Made by a program: the position numbers and the translations under genes. The notes beneath the pieces are model-generated. The model did no database searches. It was not told the DNA's origin and saw only the letters and a program-made list of their open reading frames with translations. A stretch of DNA of 8,098 bases. It comes from Rhodospirillaceae bacterium UBA6219 (GTDB lineage: Bacteria > Pseudomonadota > Alphaproteobacteria > Rhodospirillales > Magnetospirillaceae). The stretch spans positions 1-8,098 of the forward strand of contig DISD01000013.1 in the NCBI GenBank assembly GCA_002435715.1. The letters run 5' to 3'. Shown here piece after piece: positions 1 to 6,379 of the stretch; position 1 is the stretch's first letter; every line of letters starts with the position of its first letter.

Positions 1-31
1 TGATGATGGACAGGGTGCGTTCGAGAGCCAT
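1..31 (-). CDS. ndk: Nucleoside diphosphate kinase, N-terminal fragment (cut by window edge)
   Basis: Reading the minus strand from the ATG at 31-29 gives MALERTLSII before the window ends. This matches the start of bacterial nucleoside diphosphate kinases, which typically begin MA(I/L/V)ERTLSIIKPDA. The enzyme transfers the terminal phosphate of ATP to other nucleoside diphosphates through a phosphohistidine and balances the NTP and dNTP pools in the cytoplasm. A good ribosome binding site, AAGGA on the minus strand (positions 44-40), sits 8 bases before the ATG. A promoter candidate lies at 138-110. The catalytic His and the rest of the roughly 140-residue protein are outside the window. 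The call rests on ten residues plus the start signals, but those ten are highly characteristic. Confidence 0.85.
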   Translation of the reverse strand, partial: MALERTLSII

Positions 32-107
32 GTGTCAAATCCTTGAAGTGGCGGTTGGGCGGGCGCCAGCAAGCGGGCCGGCACGCGGATAAACGCCCAG
101 AGCGGGC

Positions 108-119
108 GGGTTATAACCC
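108..119. repeat. Perfect 12-bp palindrome GGGTTATAACCC in the divergent spacer
   Basis: The palindrome lies near the middle of the spacer between ndk and the ABC-F gene. Because TTATAA is self-complementary, it presents TATAAC as a possible -10 hexamer on both strands. The minus-strand copy has a well-placed -35. The plus-strand copy (112-117) has no recognisable -35 at 16-18 bases upstream. It may be a shared promoter core or an operator. Confidence 0.5.
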
Positions 120-138
120 TATTGGCCCCGAAGGGCAA
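110..138 (-). promoter_or_regulatory. Candidate sigma-70-type promoter for ndk
   Basis: On the minus strand, TTGCCC (138-133, 4 of 6 matches to TTGACA) is separated by exactly 17 bases from TATAAC (115-110, 5 of 6 matches to TATAAT). Transcription would start near 103, leaving a leader of about 70 bases before the ndk ATG at 31. That leader could form a small CGCCC/GGGCG hairpin at 94-108. The assignment rests on pattern only, but spacing and orientation fit ndk well. Confidence 0.5.
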
Positions 139-184
139 CATTGCTTTGGTGAAAGCCTTGTGGCGAAGCCGGCACGCTCGTGTT

Positions 185-190
185 AGGAAG
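185..190 (+). promoter_or_regulatory. Ribosome binding site that fixes the ABC-F start
   Basis: AGGAAG lies 4 bases before the ATG at 195. It falls inside the reading frame if the upstream GTG at 180 is used, so it supports initiation at 195 rather than 180. Confidence 0.65.
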
Positions 191-194
191 CGGC

Positions 195-2072
195 ATGCTG
201 CACGTCAACGACCTAGTCTTCCGCATCGGCGGCCGCGTCTTGTTCGACCAGACCACCGTGCATGTTCCCGCCGGCTCCCGCGTCGGTCTGGTCGGCCGCA
301 ACGGCGCCGGCAAGTCCACCTTGTTCAAGCTGATCATGGGGGAATACGCCTGTGATTCCGGCTCCATCACCATCCGGCCGCGCGCCCGGGTCGGCCGCGT
401 CGCCCAGGAAGCCCCGGAAGGCGAGACCAGCCTGCTGGATTGTGTGCTGGCCGCCGACGAAGAACGCAGCCGATTGCTGGCCGAGGCGGAAACCGGTCAC
501 GACCCGCACCGTCTGGCCGAAATCCACGACCGCCTGAACGCCATCGACGCCCATTCGGCGCCGTCGCGTGCAGCGGCCATCCTGGCCGGACTGGGCTTCG
601 ACGCCGCCGCGCAAGACCGCCCGGTGGCATCGTTTTCCGGCGGCTGGCGCATGCGCGTGGCCTTGGCCGCCGTCTTGTTCGTGCGCCCCGATCTGTTGCT
701 GCTGGACGAACCCACCAACCATTTGGACCTGGAAGCCACGCTGTGGCTGCAGACCTATCTGGCGTCCTATCCCGGCACCTTGGTGGTGATCAGCCACGAC
801 CGCGAATTGCTGAACGAAGTGTGCAACCGCATCGTCCATCTGGAACGCGGCAAGCTGGTGCCTTATGGCGGCAATTACGACACCTTCGAAAAGACCCGGC
901 GCGAAAAGATGGATCTGGCCGCCAAGGCCCAGGTCAAACAATTGGAACAGCGCCGCAAGATTCAAAGCTTCATCGACCGTTTCCGTGCCAAGGCCACCAA
1001 GGCCCGCCAGGCGCAAAGCCGCATCAAGATGCTGGAACGCATGGGCCCGGTGGTGTCGGTGATCGAGGATCGCTCCATCAGTTTCGACTTCCCCGATCCC
1101 GACCCCATGAGCCCGCCCATCGTCGCAATCGACGGCGGCACCGCCGGTTATGGCGACAAGGTGGTTCTGTCGGGGCTGAACCTGCGCGTCGACATGGACG
1201 ACCGCATCGCGCTTTTGGGCGCCAACGGCAACGGCAAGTCGACGCTTTCCAAGATTTTGTCGGGTCGTCTGACGTTGCTGAAGGGCGACATGCATCGGCC
1301 GCAGAAGCTGCGCATCGGCTATTTCGCCCAGCATCAGACCGAAGAACTGAACCCCGCCGCCACCCCCTATGACCACATGGCGGAATTGATGAAGGACGCC
1401 CCCGAGGCCAAGGTGCGGGCCCAATTGGGCCGCTTCGGCTTTGAACAGGACCGCGCCGACGTCAAGGTCGAGAACCTGTCGGGCGGCGAAAAGGCCCGCC
1501 TGCTGTTCGCGCTGATGAGCCGCGACGCCCCCCATTTGATGATCCTGGACGAACCGACCAACCACCTGGACATCGACGCCCGCGAAGCTTTGGTCGCGGC
1601 GCTGAACGCCTATGACGGCGCCGTGGTGCTGGTCAGCCACGACCCGCATCTGGTGGAACTGGTGGCCGACACGTTGTGGCTGGTGGCCGACGGCCGGGTC
1701 ACCCCCTTTGACGGCGATTTGACCGATTACCGCAAATATCTGCTGGATCAGGCGCGCGAGGCCCGCCGTGGCGGCAGCGCCGCCGACAAGGCGCCGGCCG
1801 CCAACCGCAAGGATGAACGCCGGGCCGCCGCCGAGGCCCGGGCGCAGACCGCGCCTTTGCGCAAGAAAGTGCAAGAAGCCGAAAAGAAACTGGAAAAGCT
1901 GGGCAAGGACAAGGCCGCCATCGAGGCCAAACTGGCCGATCCCAAGCTTTATTCCGGCCCCGGCGAGGCGGTCGCCAAGTTGCAGATGGAACTGGCGGAA
2001 ATCGACCGCGCCATCGCCGACACCGAAAGTGTCTGGCTGGAGCTGAATGAACAACTGGAAGCGGCAAGCTGA
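195..2072 (+). CDS. ABC-F family ATPase, YheS-like, ribosome-associated
   Basis: A soluble 625-residue protein with two ABC ATPase domains and no membrane segments. Domain 1 has Walker A GRNGAGKST (34-42), signature FSGGW (147-151), Walker B ending DEPTNHLD (171-178) and the switch His in SHD (H201). Domain 2 has GANGNGKST (342-350), LSGGE (428-432), DEPTNHLD (452-459) and SHD (481-483). The linker between them (about 235-290) is basic and helical, with FRAKATKARQAQSRIKMLE typical of YheS/Uup-like proteins. The C-terminus (about 530-620) is a Lys/Glu/Ala-rich coiled coil. ABC-F proteins act on ribosomes near the E site to relieve stalled or slow translation; that role here comes from the family. 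Both ATP sites look intact and the length is near that of E. coli YheS. The ATG at 195 is preferred over GTG 180 because of the AGGAAG at 185-190 and because family members begin at this point. The next gene overlaps its last 26 bases. The exact subfamily, and whether it affects antibiotic resistance, cannot be told from the sequence. Confidence 0.92.
   Translation: MLHVNDLVFRIGGRVLFDQTTVHVPAGSRVGLVGRNGAGKSTLFKLIMGEYACDSGSITIRPRARVGRVAQEAPEGETSLLDCVLAADEERSRLLAEAETGHDPHRLAEIHDRLNAIDAHSAPSRAAAILAGLGFDAAAQDRPVASFSGGWRMRVALAAVLFVRPDLLLLDEPTNHLDLEATLWLQTYLASYPGTLVVISHDRELLNEVCNRIVHLERGKLVPYGGNYDTFEKTRREKMDLAAKAQVKQLEQRRKIQSFIDRFRAKATKARQAQSRIKMLERMGPVVSVIEDRSISFDFPDPDPMSPPIVAIDGGTAGYGDKVVLSGLNLRVDMDDRIALLGANGNGKSTLSKILSGRLTLLKGDMHRPQKLRIGYFAQHQTEELNPAATPYDHMAELMKDAPEAKVRAQLGRFGFEQDRADVKVENLSGGEKARLLFALMSRDAPHLMILDEPTNHLDIDAREALVAALNAYDGAVVLVSHDPHLVELVADTLWLVADGRVTPFDGDLTDYRKYLLDQAREARRGGSAADKAPAANRKDERRAAAEARAQTAPLRKKVQEAEKKLEKLGKDKAAIEAKLADPKLYSGPGEAVAKLQMELAEIDRAIADTESVWLELNEQLEAAS
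2039..2042 (+). promoter_or_regulatory. Weak ribosome binding site inside the ABC-F gene for the kinase
   Basis: GGAG lies 4 bases before the ATG at 2047. The spacing is short. No better site precedes the alternative GTG codons at 2083 and 2116, so this is the best sequence-based argument for starting at 2047. It implies translational coupling with the ABC-F gene. Confidence 0.4.
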
Positions 2073-3840
2073 AACGCCTAGAGTGGGGCGTCCTTTCCCT
2101 TGCCGTGATCCGCACGTGACCGACCAGGCCCTTCCTTACCAGCCTCCCGGCTCCAAGACTGCGCCACGCTCGTCCTTGCGGGCGTTGATCGTCAGCGTCA
2201 CCGTGCTGATCATCATCGCCTGCGGCCTGTTCCTGGCCTATTTGCGCGGCGAGGCCCTGCGCGGCGCCGAGGACAAGGCCGCCGCCGTCGCCCGCCTGCT
2301 GGAAGAACACGTCAGCCGCACCTTCCGTACCGCTGATTTCATCGCCGACCAAGTGGCCATCCTGGGACGTTCCATGCCCATGGAGCAGTTGGGCAAGTCG
2401 GAAGCGGCGTGGATGCGCCTGACCGAGCTGAAACGCGGCATGCCCGAACCCGGCACCTTGTGGATCGCCGATTCCAAAGGCCTGACCCAATTGGGCACGC
2501 TGACCTTTCCCACCCGCTCGGTGTCGGTGGCCGACCGCTATTATTTCCTCGCCCACAAGGAACAACGCCGCGATCTGGTCATCGGCCCCTTGGTCAACAC
2601 CAAGCAACGTGACGCCCAGGCGTTCCACTTGTCGCGGCGCATCGAAACCGATGACGGAAGCTTCAGCGGGGTGGCGGTGGTCGGCTTCGACGCCATCACC
2701 TTCACCGATTTCTACCGCAATCTGGGCCTAAGCCCGCATTCCGGCCTGACGGTGTCGCGCAAGGACGGCGCGGTGGTGCTGCGCCAGCCCGATCCCGAAC
2801 AATGGGCCGAAACCACCCTTTCCGCCGACGATCCGTTGATGCAGGCCATCACTTCGGGGCGGACCCGTGGGGTCATGCGCATCACCTCGTCCCTGGACGG
2901 CATCGAGCGCATGGTCGCCTTCCGCGTCCTGCCGGAATTCGGCGTGGTGGTGTCCGCCGGCATGGCGCTGGAAGACGCCATGGCCAATTGGTGGGACACC
3001 GCGCTTTTGACCGTCACCGCCGTGGTCATGCTGATGGGCTTGCTGGGCTGGCTGGCCGCCATGGCTTTCGACAGCCTGAAACGGGAAGAGGAACTGATCC
3101 AAGGCCTGGAAGAAACCGTCGAGGAACGGACCCGCGAAGCCGAACAACGGGCCGAGGAAGCGCGCCGGGCCAACGACAGCAAGACCCGCTTCCTGGCCGC
3201 CGCCAGCCACGATCTGCGCCAGCCCCTGCAAGCCGCCGGCATGTTCGTCGAGGCCCTGTCCGCCCGCCTGGACGGCAGCCCGCACCAGAACATCGTCGAC
3301 AAGATGCGTCAAAGCATCGACGCCACCCAGGCGCTGCTGTCGACGCTGTTGGACGTCTCGACCCTGGAAGCCGGCCATATCGAACCGGCGCCGACCAGCT
3401 TCGCCCTGGCCCCCATGATGACCACCTTGGTGGAACAACTGGAACCGGAAGCCACCAAGCGCGGTCTGGAATTGCGGGTGGTGCCCACCTCGGCGGTGAT
3501 CATCTCGGACCCGGTGCTGCTGGAACGCATGCTGCGCAACCTGTTGTACAACGCGCTGCGTTATACCCGCGAGGGTAAGATCCTGTTGGGCTGCCGCCGC
3601 CGCGGCAATCGTCTGGCCATCTGCGTCGTCGATACCGGTATCGGCATCCCCGAGGACAAGTTCGCCACCATTTTCGAGGATTTCTCGCGACTGGGCACCA
3701 AAGGCAGCGGTTCCGACCGTGGCTTGGGACTGGGCCTGGCGGTGGTCCGCCGCATGGCCGAATTGCTGGACCACCACGTCGAGGTCCGCTCGCAGGTGGA
3801 AAAAGGTTCAACTTTTGCCGTGATCGTCCCCACCGTTTGA
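2047..3840 (+). CDS. Membrane-bound sensor histidine kinase with periplasmic Cache-like domain, no receiver
   Basis: A 597-residue kinase. TM1 is at about 43-65, followed by a periplasmic region of about 250 residues. This contains a Cache/PDC-like stretch (ADRYYFLAHKEQRRDLVIGP near 162-181, then hydrophobic strands around 205-245), a fold that usually binds small extracellular ligands. TM2 is at about 317-341, then a Glu/Arg-rich coiled coil (344-377). The dimerisation and phosphotransfer box is FLAAASHDLRQPLQA with phosphoacceptor H388. The ATPase domain has N box LRNLLYNALRYT (N498, N502), G1 box DTGIGIP (529-535) and G2 box RGLGLGLAV (558-566), so the catalytic core looks intact. The SHDLRQPL form of the H box is common in hybrid kinases, yet the protein ends at TV just after the ATPase domain with no receiver. 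The start is uncertain: ATG 2047 overlaps the ABC-F gene by 26 bases and has a weak GGAG; GTG 2116 (VTDQALPYQ) would give a 574-residue protein clear of the overlap, and residues 1-23 look little like a normal N-terminus. The HD-GYP gene follows closely on the same strand. Ligand and partner are unknown. Confidence 0.9.
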   Translation: MNNWKRQAETPRVGRPFPCRDPHVTDQALPYQPPGSKTAPRSSLRALIVSVTVLIIIACGLFLAYLRGEALRGAEDKAAAVARLLEEHVSRTFRTADFIADQVAILGRSMPMEQLGKSEAAWMRLTELKRGMPEPGTLWIADSKGLTQLGTLTFPTRSVSVADRYYFLAHKEQRRDLVIGPLVNTKQRDAQAFHLSRRIETDDGSFSGVAVVGFDAITFTDFYRNLGLSPHSGLTVSRKDGAVVLRQPDPEQWAETTLSADDPLMQAITSGRTRGVMRITSSLDGIERMVAFRVLPEFGVVVSAGMALEDAMANWWDTALLTVTAVVMLMGLLGWLAAMAFDSLKREEELIQGLEETVEERTREAEQRAEEARRANDSKTRFLAAASHDLRQPLQAAGMFVEALSARLDGSPHQNIVDKMRQSIDATQALLSTLLDVSTLEAGHIEPAPTSFALAPMMTTLVEQLEPEATKRGLELRVVPTSAVIISDPVLLERMLRNLLYNALRYTREGKILLGCRRRGNRLAICVVDTGIGIPEDKFATIFEDFSRLGTKGSGSDRGLGLGLAVVRRMAELLDHHVEVRSQVEKGSTFAVIVPTV

Positions 3841-3894
3841 ACGATTGATCCCCAAGACGCAGCGGCCGATTGTGGAAGCAGCAAAGAATTCCTC

Positions 3895-3899
3895 AAGGG
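3895..3899 (+). promoter_or_regulatory. Ribosome binding site supporting the HD-GYP start at 3911
   Basis: AAGGG lies 11 bases before the ATG at 3911, somewhat farther than ideal. The alternative in-frame starts, TTG 3845 and GTG 3872, have no comparable purine-rich sequence before them. Confidence 0.4.
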
Positions 3900-3910
3900 T
3901 AGCGGGCCAG

Positions 3911-5179
3911 ATGATTCCCACGCATGCCTCCGCAAGCGCTTATGAAGGCTTGTCCATCGATTTGGGCAAGGCGGCGCATACGGTGACCAAAGCCTTGGAC
4001 TATGTCGGCGTCGACGACCGCAGCCACGGCCGCCGGGTCGGCTTGATCTGCCACCGCATCGCCCACAATCTGGGCTGGGACCGCCCGACCCGCCACTTCG
4101 CCCTGCTGGCCGGCATGATCCACGATTGCGGGGTTTCCTCGACCGCCACCCACAACAAGTTGGTGGAATCCATGGAATGGGAAGGCGCCGACGACCATTG
4201 CCGGCGTGGGGCCGAATTCCTGCGCGCCTTCCCGCCCTTCGCCGAATACGCCGCCACCATCCGCCACCACCACACAAGGTGGAACCGCCTGCCCGCCACC
4301 TTGGACCCGCAAACCCGCCTGCTTTCCAATCTGGTGTTCCTGGCCGACCGCTTGGACGTGGCGCGGGGAAACTTCCTGGCCGACCACCATCAGAACCAGG
4401 TACTGGCGTCTCGGGGTCAATTGGTCGAGATCCTGGCCCCCTATGTGGGGGAATTGTTCTCCCCCGAATTGTTCGCCGCCATGGAACAGGCGGTCAAGCG
4501 CGACGGATTCTGGCTGGAACTGGAAGACGAATTTCTGGATCAGGCCATTTTCGAGACCCTGGCGACCTGGGACCACAGCGTTCATCTGCGTTTCGACGAC
4601 ATCATGGCGCTCGGCGAAATGATCTCGCGCATCGTCGACGCCAAAAGCCCGTTCACCCATTACCACAGCCTGCGGGTGGCCGATTTGGCCTTCCATACTT
4701 CGGGTTTGTTGGGCTTCGCGCCGCAACGGCGGCAGATGCTGCGGCTGGCGGCGCTGCTGCACGATGTCGGCAAGCTGCGCACCCCCGACGACATCTTGGA
4801 AAAATGCGGACCGCTGACCGCAGCCGAACACGACGTCATGCTGCGCCATCCGCTGGACAGCAAGGTCGTGTTGAACGCGCTTTTCCCCAACACCCCCATC
4901 GCCCAATGGGCCGCCCACCATCACGAAAAACTGAACGGCACCGGCTATCCCTATGGCTGGAGCGGCGAACAGATCGACCTGGAAACCCGGCTGCTGACCC
5001 TGTGCGACATCTTCCAGGCGCTGTGTCAAAAGCGTCCCTATCGCGATCGCCTGCAGGTGGGCGACGTCATGGAAATCATGGAACGCATGGTCACGGCCAG
5101 CGAGATCGACCCCGACCTGTTCGAGCTTTTACGCAGCCACGCCGCCCAGCTTTACACCATCGCCATCCGCGAAGGTTAA
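3911..5179 (+). CDS. Tandem HD / HD-GYP phosphohydrolase, probable cyclic dinucleotide phosphodiesterase
   Basis: A soluble 422-residue protein made of two HD-GYP-like units. The second (about 231-413) is canonical: H252, HDVGK (H284, D285, K288), H313, HHEKLNGTGYP (337-347) and D366 followed by the RPYR motif (375-378). This class hydrolyses cyclic-di-GMP, or in some members cGAMP, at a two- or three-metal centre. The first unit (about 22-178) aligns by motif: H39, HDCG (H71, D72), H96, HHTRWN (from H120) and LADRLD (D146). It keeps the apparent metal ligands but has lost the Glu and the GYP loop. There is no receiver, PAS or membrane segment. ATG 3911 is chosen over TTG 3845 and GTG 3872 because of AAGGG at 3895-3899; the longer form would add 22 residues. 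It lies 70 bases after the kinase gene on the same strand, which suggests co-transcription. It ends tail to tail with the FUSC gene, sharing TTAA for both stops. Activity and substrate are family inferences. Confidence 0.88.
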   Translation: MIPTHASASAYEGLSIDLGKAAHTVTKALDYVGVDDRSHGRRVGLICHRIAHNLGWDRPTRHFALLAGMIHDCGVSSTATHNKLVESMEWEGADDHCRRGAEFLRAFPPFAEYAATIRHHHTRWNRLPATLDPQTRLLSNLVFLADRLDVARGNFLADHHQNQVLASRGQLVEILAPYVGELFSPELFAAMEQAVKRDGFWLELEDEFLDQAIFETLATWDHSVHLRFDDIMALGEMISRIVDAKSPFTHYHSLRVADLAFHTSGLLGFAPQRRQMLRLAALLHDVGKLRTPDDILEKCGPLTAAEHDVMLRHPLDSKVVLNALFPNTPIAQWAAHHHEKLNGTGYPYGWSGEQIDLETRLLTLCDIFQALCQKRPYRDRLQVGDVMEIMERMVTASEIDPDLFELLRSHAAQLYTIAIREG

Positions 5180-6276
5180 GTCCGCAAACGGCCCGGGACC
5201 AAACGCCACAAATTGGCGATGCCAAAGCGGCGGAAGGCCGCGCTGTGCAGGCACATCCCCCCCAGCAGACCGATGAAGCTGCCCAGCACGATGTCCAGAA
5301 AACGGGCCTGGACCAAGGCGGTGGGCGAGGCGTGCCCCAGGCTGGCGGCTTCCGCCAACAAGATGGCCATCGGCGTCAGGAAGATGGCGGCGAAGGCGTA
5401 TTGGCGCACCACCAAAGTCTCGACGATGAAGGCCAGCACCATCATCACCCCGGCCACCGTCCATTTGTCCAACGGCAGGTGCAACACCCCCCAGGCCAAC
5501 AACAAGCCGACCGAAGTGCCGGCGATACGCTGCAGCTTGCGCGTCCACACCGCCCGAAGAGTGACGCCCTGGATCACCACCAAACACGACACCGGCACCC
5601 AATAGGCCTTTTCCAGGCCCAACACCTGCGCCACCAGCAGGGAAAAGCCGACGAAGACACCCATGACCAGCGGGTCGAAAACCATGGTCTCGAAGCTGGG
5701 CAAGGGCGGCGGCGGGACCGGCAGCGGGGCGCGGCGCCGCAGGATGTAGACGCTATAAAAGAAAGCCAGCAGGCTGGCCAACAAGGTCCCCATGCTGAAC
5801 AGCCCCACCATCAGCGGCACTTCCAGGATGCCGATGGGCGAATAAGCGGCGATCGAGGCACACATGACGAAGAACAGCGGGCCGGGCATGCCGATACCAT
5901 AGAACCGGCACAGCATGACCCCCAGCACGGTGATGAAGGCCAAAACCGGCACCAGGGCCACCGGCACGAAATGGCTGGCCAGTCCCAGGGTATAGGCGGC
6001 GTTCATGCCGAAGGCGCAGGCCATCAACATGACCATGCGGTGGGACAGCGTGGTCGGCGGCATGTACAGGAACACCAGCCCGCCCAAGGACGACACCAAG
6101 CCATAGGACGGGTGGTCGAACCAGGCGCCGACCAGCAACGGCAGGCCGCTGGCCAAAGCGGCGGCAAAGGGCATCTGCCACGGCCGGTCGCTGGCGTTGA
6201 TCTTGAACAAAAGCGCGATTTCACGGCGCAGCCAGGCCAACCCATTACGCAGGGCGGAAGGTGTTTGTGTATTCAT
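5176..6276 (-). CDS. FUSC family inner-membrane protein, putative transporter
   Basis: A 366-residue polytopic membrane protein with roughly eleven or twelve hydrophobic segments in two halves. Segments lie at about 37-52, 57-73, 82-100, 104-123, 131-148 and 151-177, then 201-220, 226-240, 252-267, 272-291, 293-311 and 328-345. A positively charged, proline-rich linker (RRRAPLPVPPPPLPSF, 180-195) joins the halves. The second half contains AYWVPVSCLVVIQGVTLRAV followed by RKLQRIAGTSVG (224-257), which matches the hallmark 'yWvpltv...R...qRi.GT..G' of FUSC-type proteins related to YccS and the aromatic-acid exporter AaeB. Such proteins are thought to export aromatic acids or similar compounds, but the substrate here cannot be predicted. 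It is about half the length of AaeB or YccS and lacks a large soluble domain. The ATG at 6276 has no visible ribosome binding site; a TAGATT element ends 6 bases before it, so the transcript may be leaderless. It is divergent from the nucleotidase gene and convergent with the HD-GYP gene. Confidence 0.83.
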   Translation of the reverse strand: MNTQTPSALRNGLAWLRREIALLFKINASDRPWQMPFAAALASGLPLLVGAWFDHPSYGLVSSLGGLVFLYMPPTTLSHRMVMLMACAFGMNAAYTLGLASHFVPVALVPVLAFITVLGVMLCRFYGIGMPGPLFFVMCASIAAYSPIGILEVPLMVGLFSMGTLLASLLAFFYSVYILRRRAPLPVPPPPLPSFETMVFDPLVMGVFVGFSLLVAQVLGLEKAYWVPVSCLVVIQGVTLRAVWTRKLQRIAGTSVGLLLAWGVLHLPLDKWTVAGVMMVLAFIVETLVVRQYAFAAIFLTPMAILLAEAASLGHASPTALVQARFLDIVLGSFIGLLGGMCLHSAAFRRFGIANLWRLVPGRLRT

Positions 6277-6282
6277 GACGGT

Positions 6283-6312
6283 AATCTAGGCATCGTCACC
6301 ACAAGGTCACAA
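6283..6312 (-). promoter_or_regulatory. Weak promoter candidate for the FUSC gene
   Basis: On the minus strand, TTGTGA (6312-6307, 4 of 6) and TAGATT (6288-6283, 4 of 6) are 18 bases apart. Transcription would start at or within a base or two of the ATG at 6276, which would explain the lack of a ribosome binding site. The hexamers are weak matches and this may be chance. Confidence 0.25.
6293..6310 (+). promoter_or_regulatory. 11-bp-period direct repeat, Pho-box-like
   Basis: TCGTCAC (6293-6299) and AGGTCAC (6304-6310) are seven-base units 4 bases apart, giving the 11-bp period of PhoB binding sites (consensus half-site CTGTCAT/C). Each half matches 5 of 7 positions. It points toward the 5'-nucleotidase gene, a class often controlled by phosphate. 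Against it, the spacer is not AT-rich and no clear -10 lies at the expected distance; the nearest is GATACT at 6344-6349. The repeat also overlaps the candidate -35 of the divergent FUSC gene. Confidence 0.3.
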
Positions 6313-6379
6313 CCCACCGCTTCCGCATGGCTGCCCGTCGGGTGATACTGAGGACTGCATTGGTTGAAAGGACCCGGTC

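Noticed and set aside
94..108. CGCCC/GGGCG hairpin in the ndk leader as a riboswitch or attenuator
   Set aside because: It is a 5-bp stem in GC-rich sequence with no T tract and no wider conserved architecture.
180..194. GTG at 180 as the ABC-F start
   Set aside because: It adds five residues not typical of the family and would place the AGGAAG ribosome binding site inside the coding sequence.
213..2054. 613-codon open frame antisense to the ABC-F gene
   Set aside because: Its translation is Gln/Gly/His-rich without any motif, as expected from the complement of GC-ending codons. The plus-strand frame has every ABC-F motif.
2728..3777. 349-codon antisense frame over the kinase gene
   Set aside because: Low-complexity His/Gln/Gly-rich translation with no recognisable features; the kinase boxes on the plus strand account for the region.
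3845..3910. TTG 3845 or GTG 3872 as the HD-GYP start
   Set aside because: Neither has a purine-rich site upstream, and the added residues contain no recognisable domain. Kept only as alternatives.
4126..6345. 739-codon plus-strand open frame crossing the HD-GYP and FUSC genes
   Set aside because: It is out of frame with the HD-GYP gene and antisense to FUSC. The product is rich in Gln, His, Arg and Pro with no domain, so it is a codon-bias artefact.
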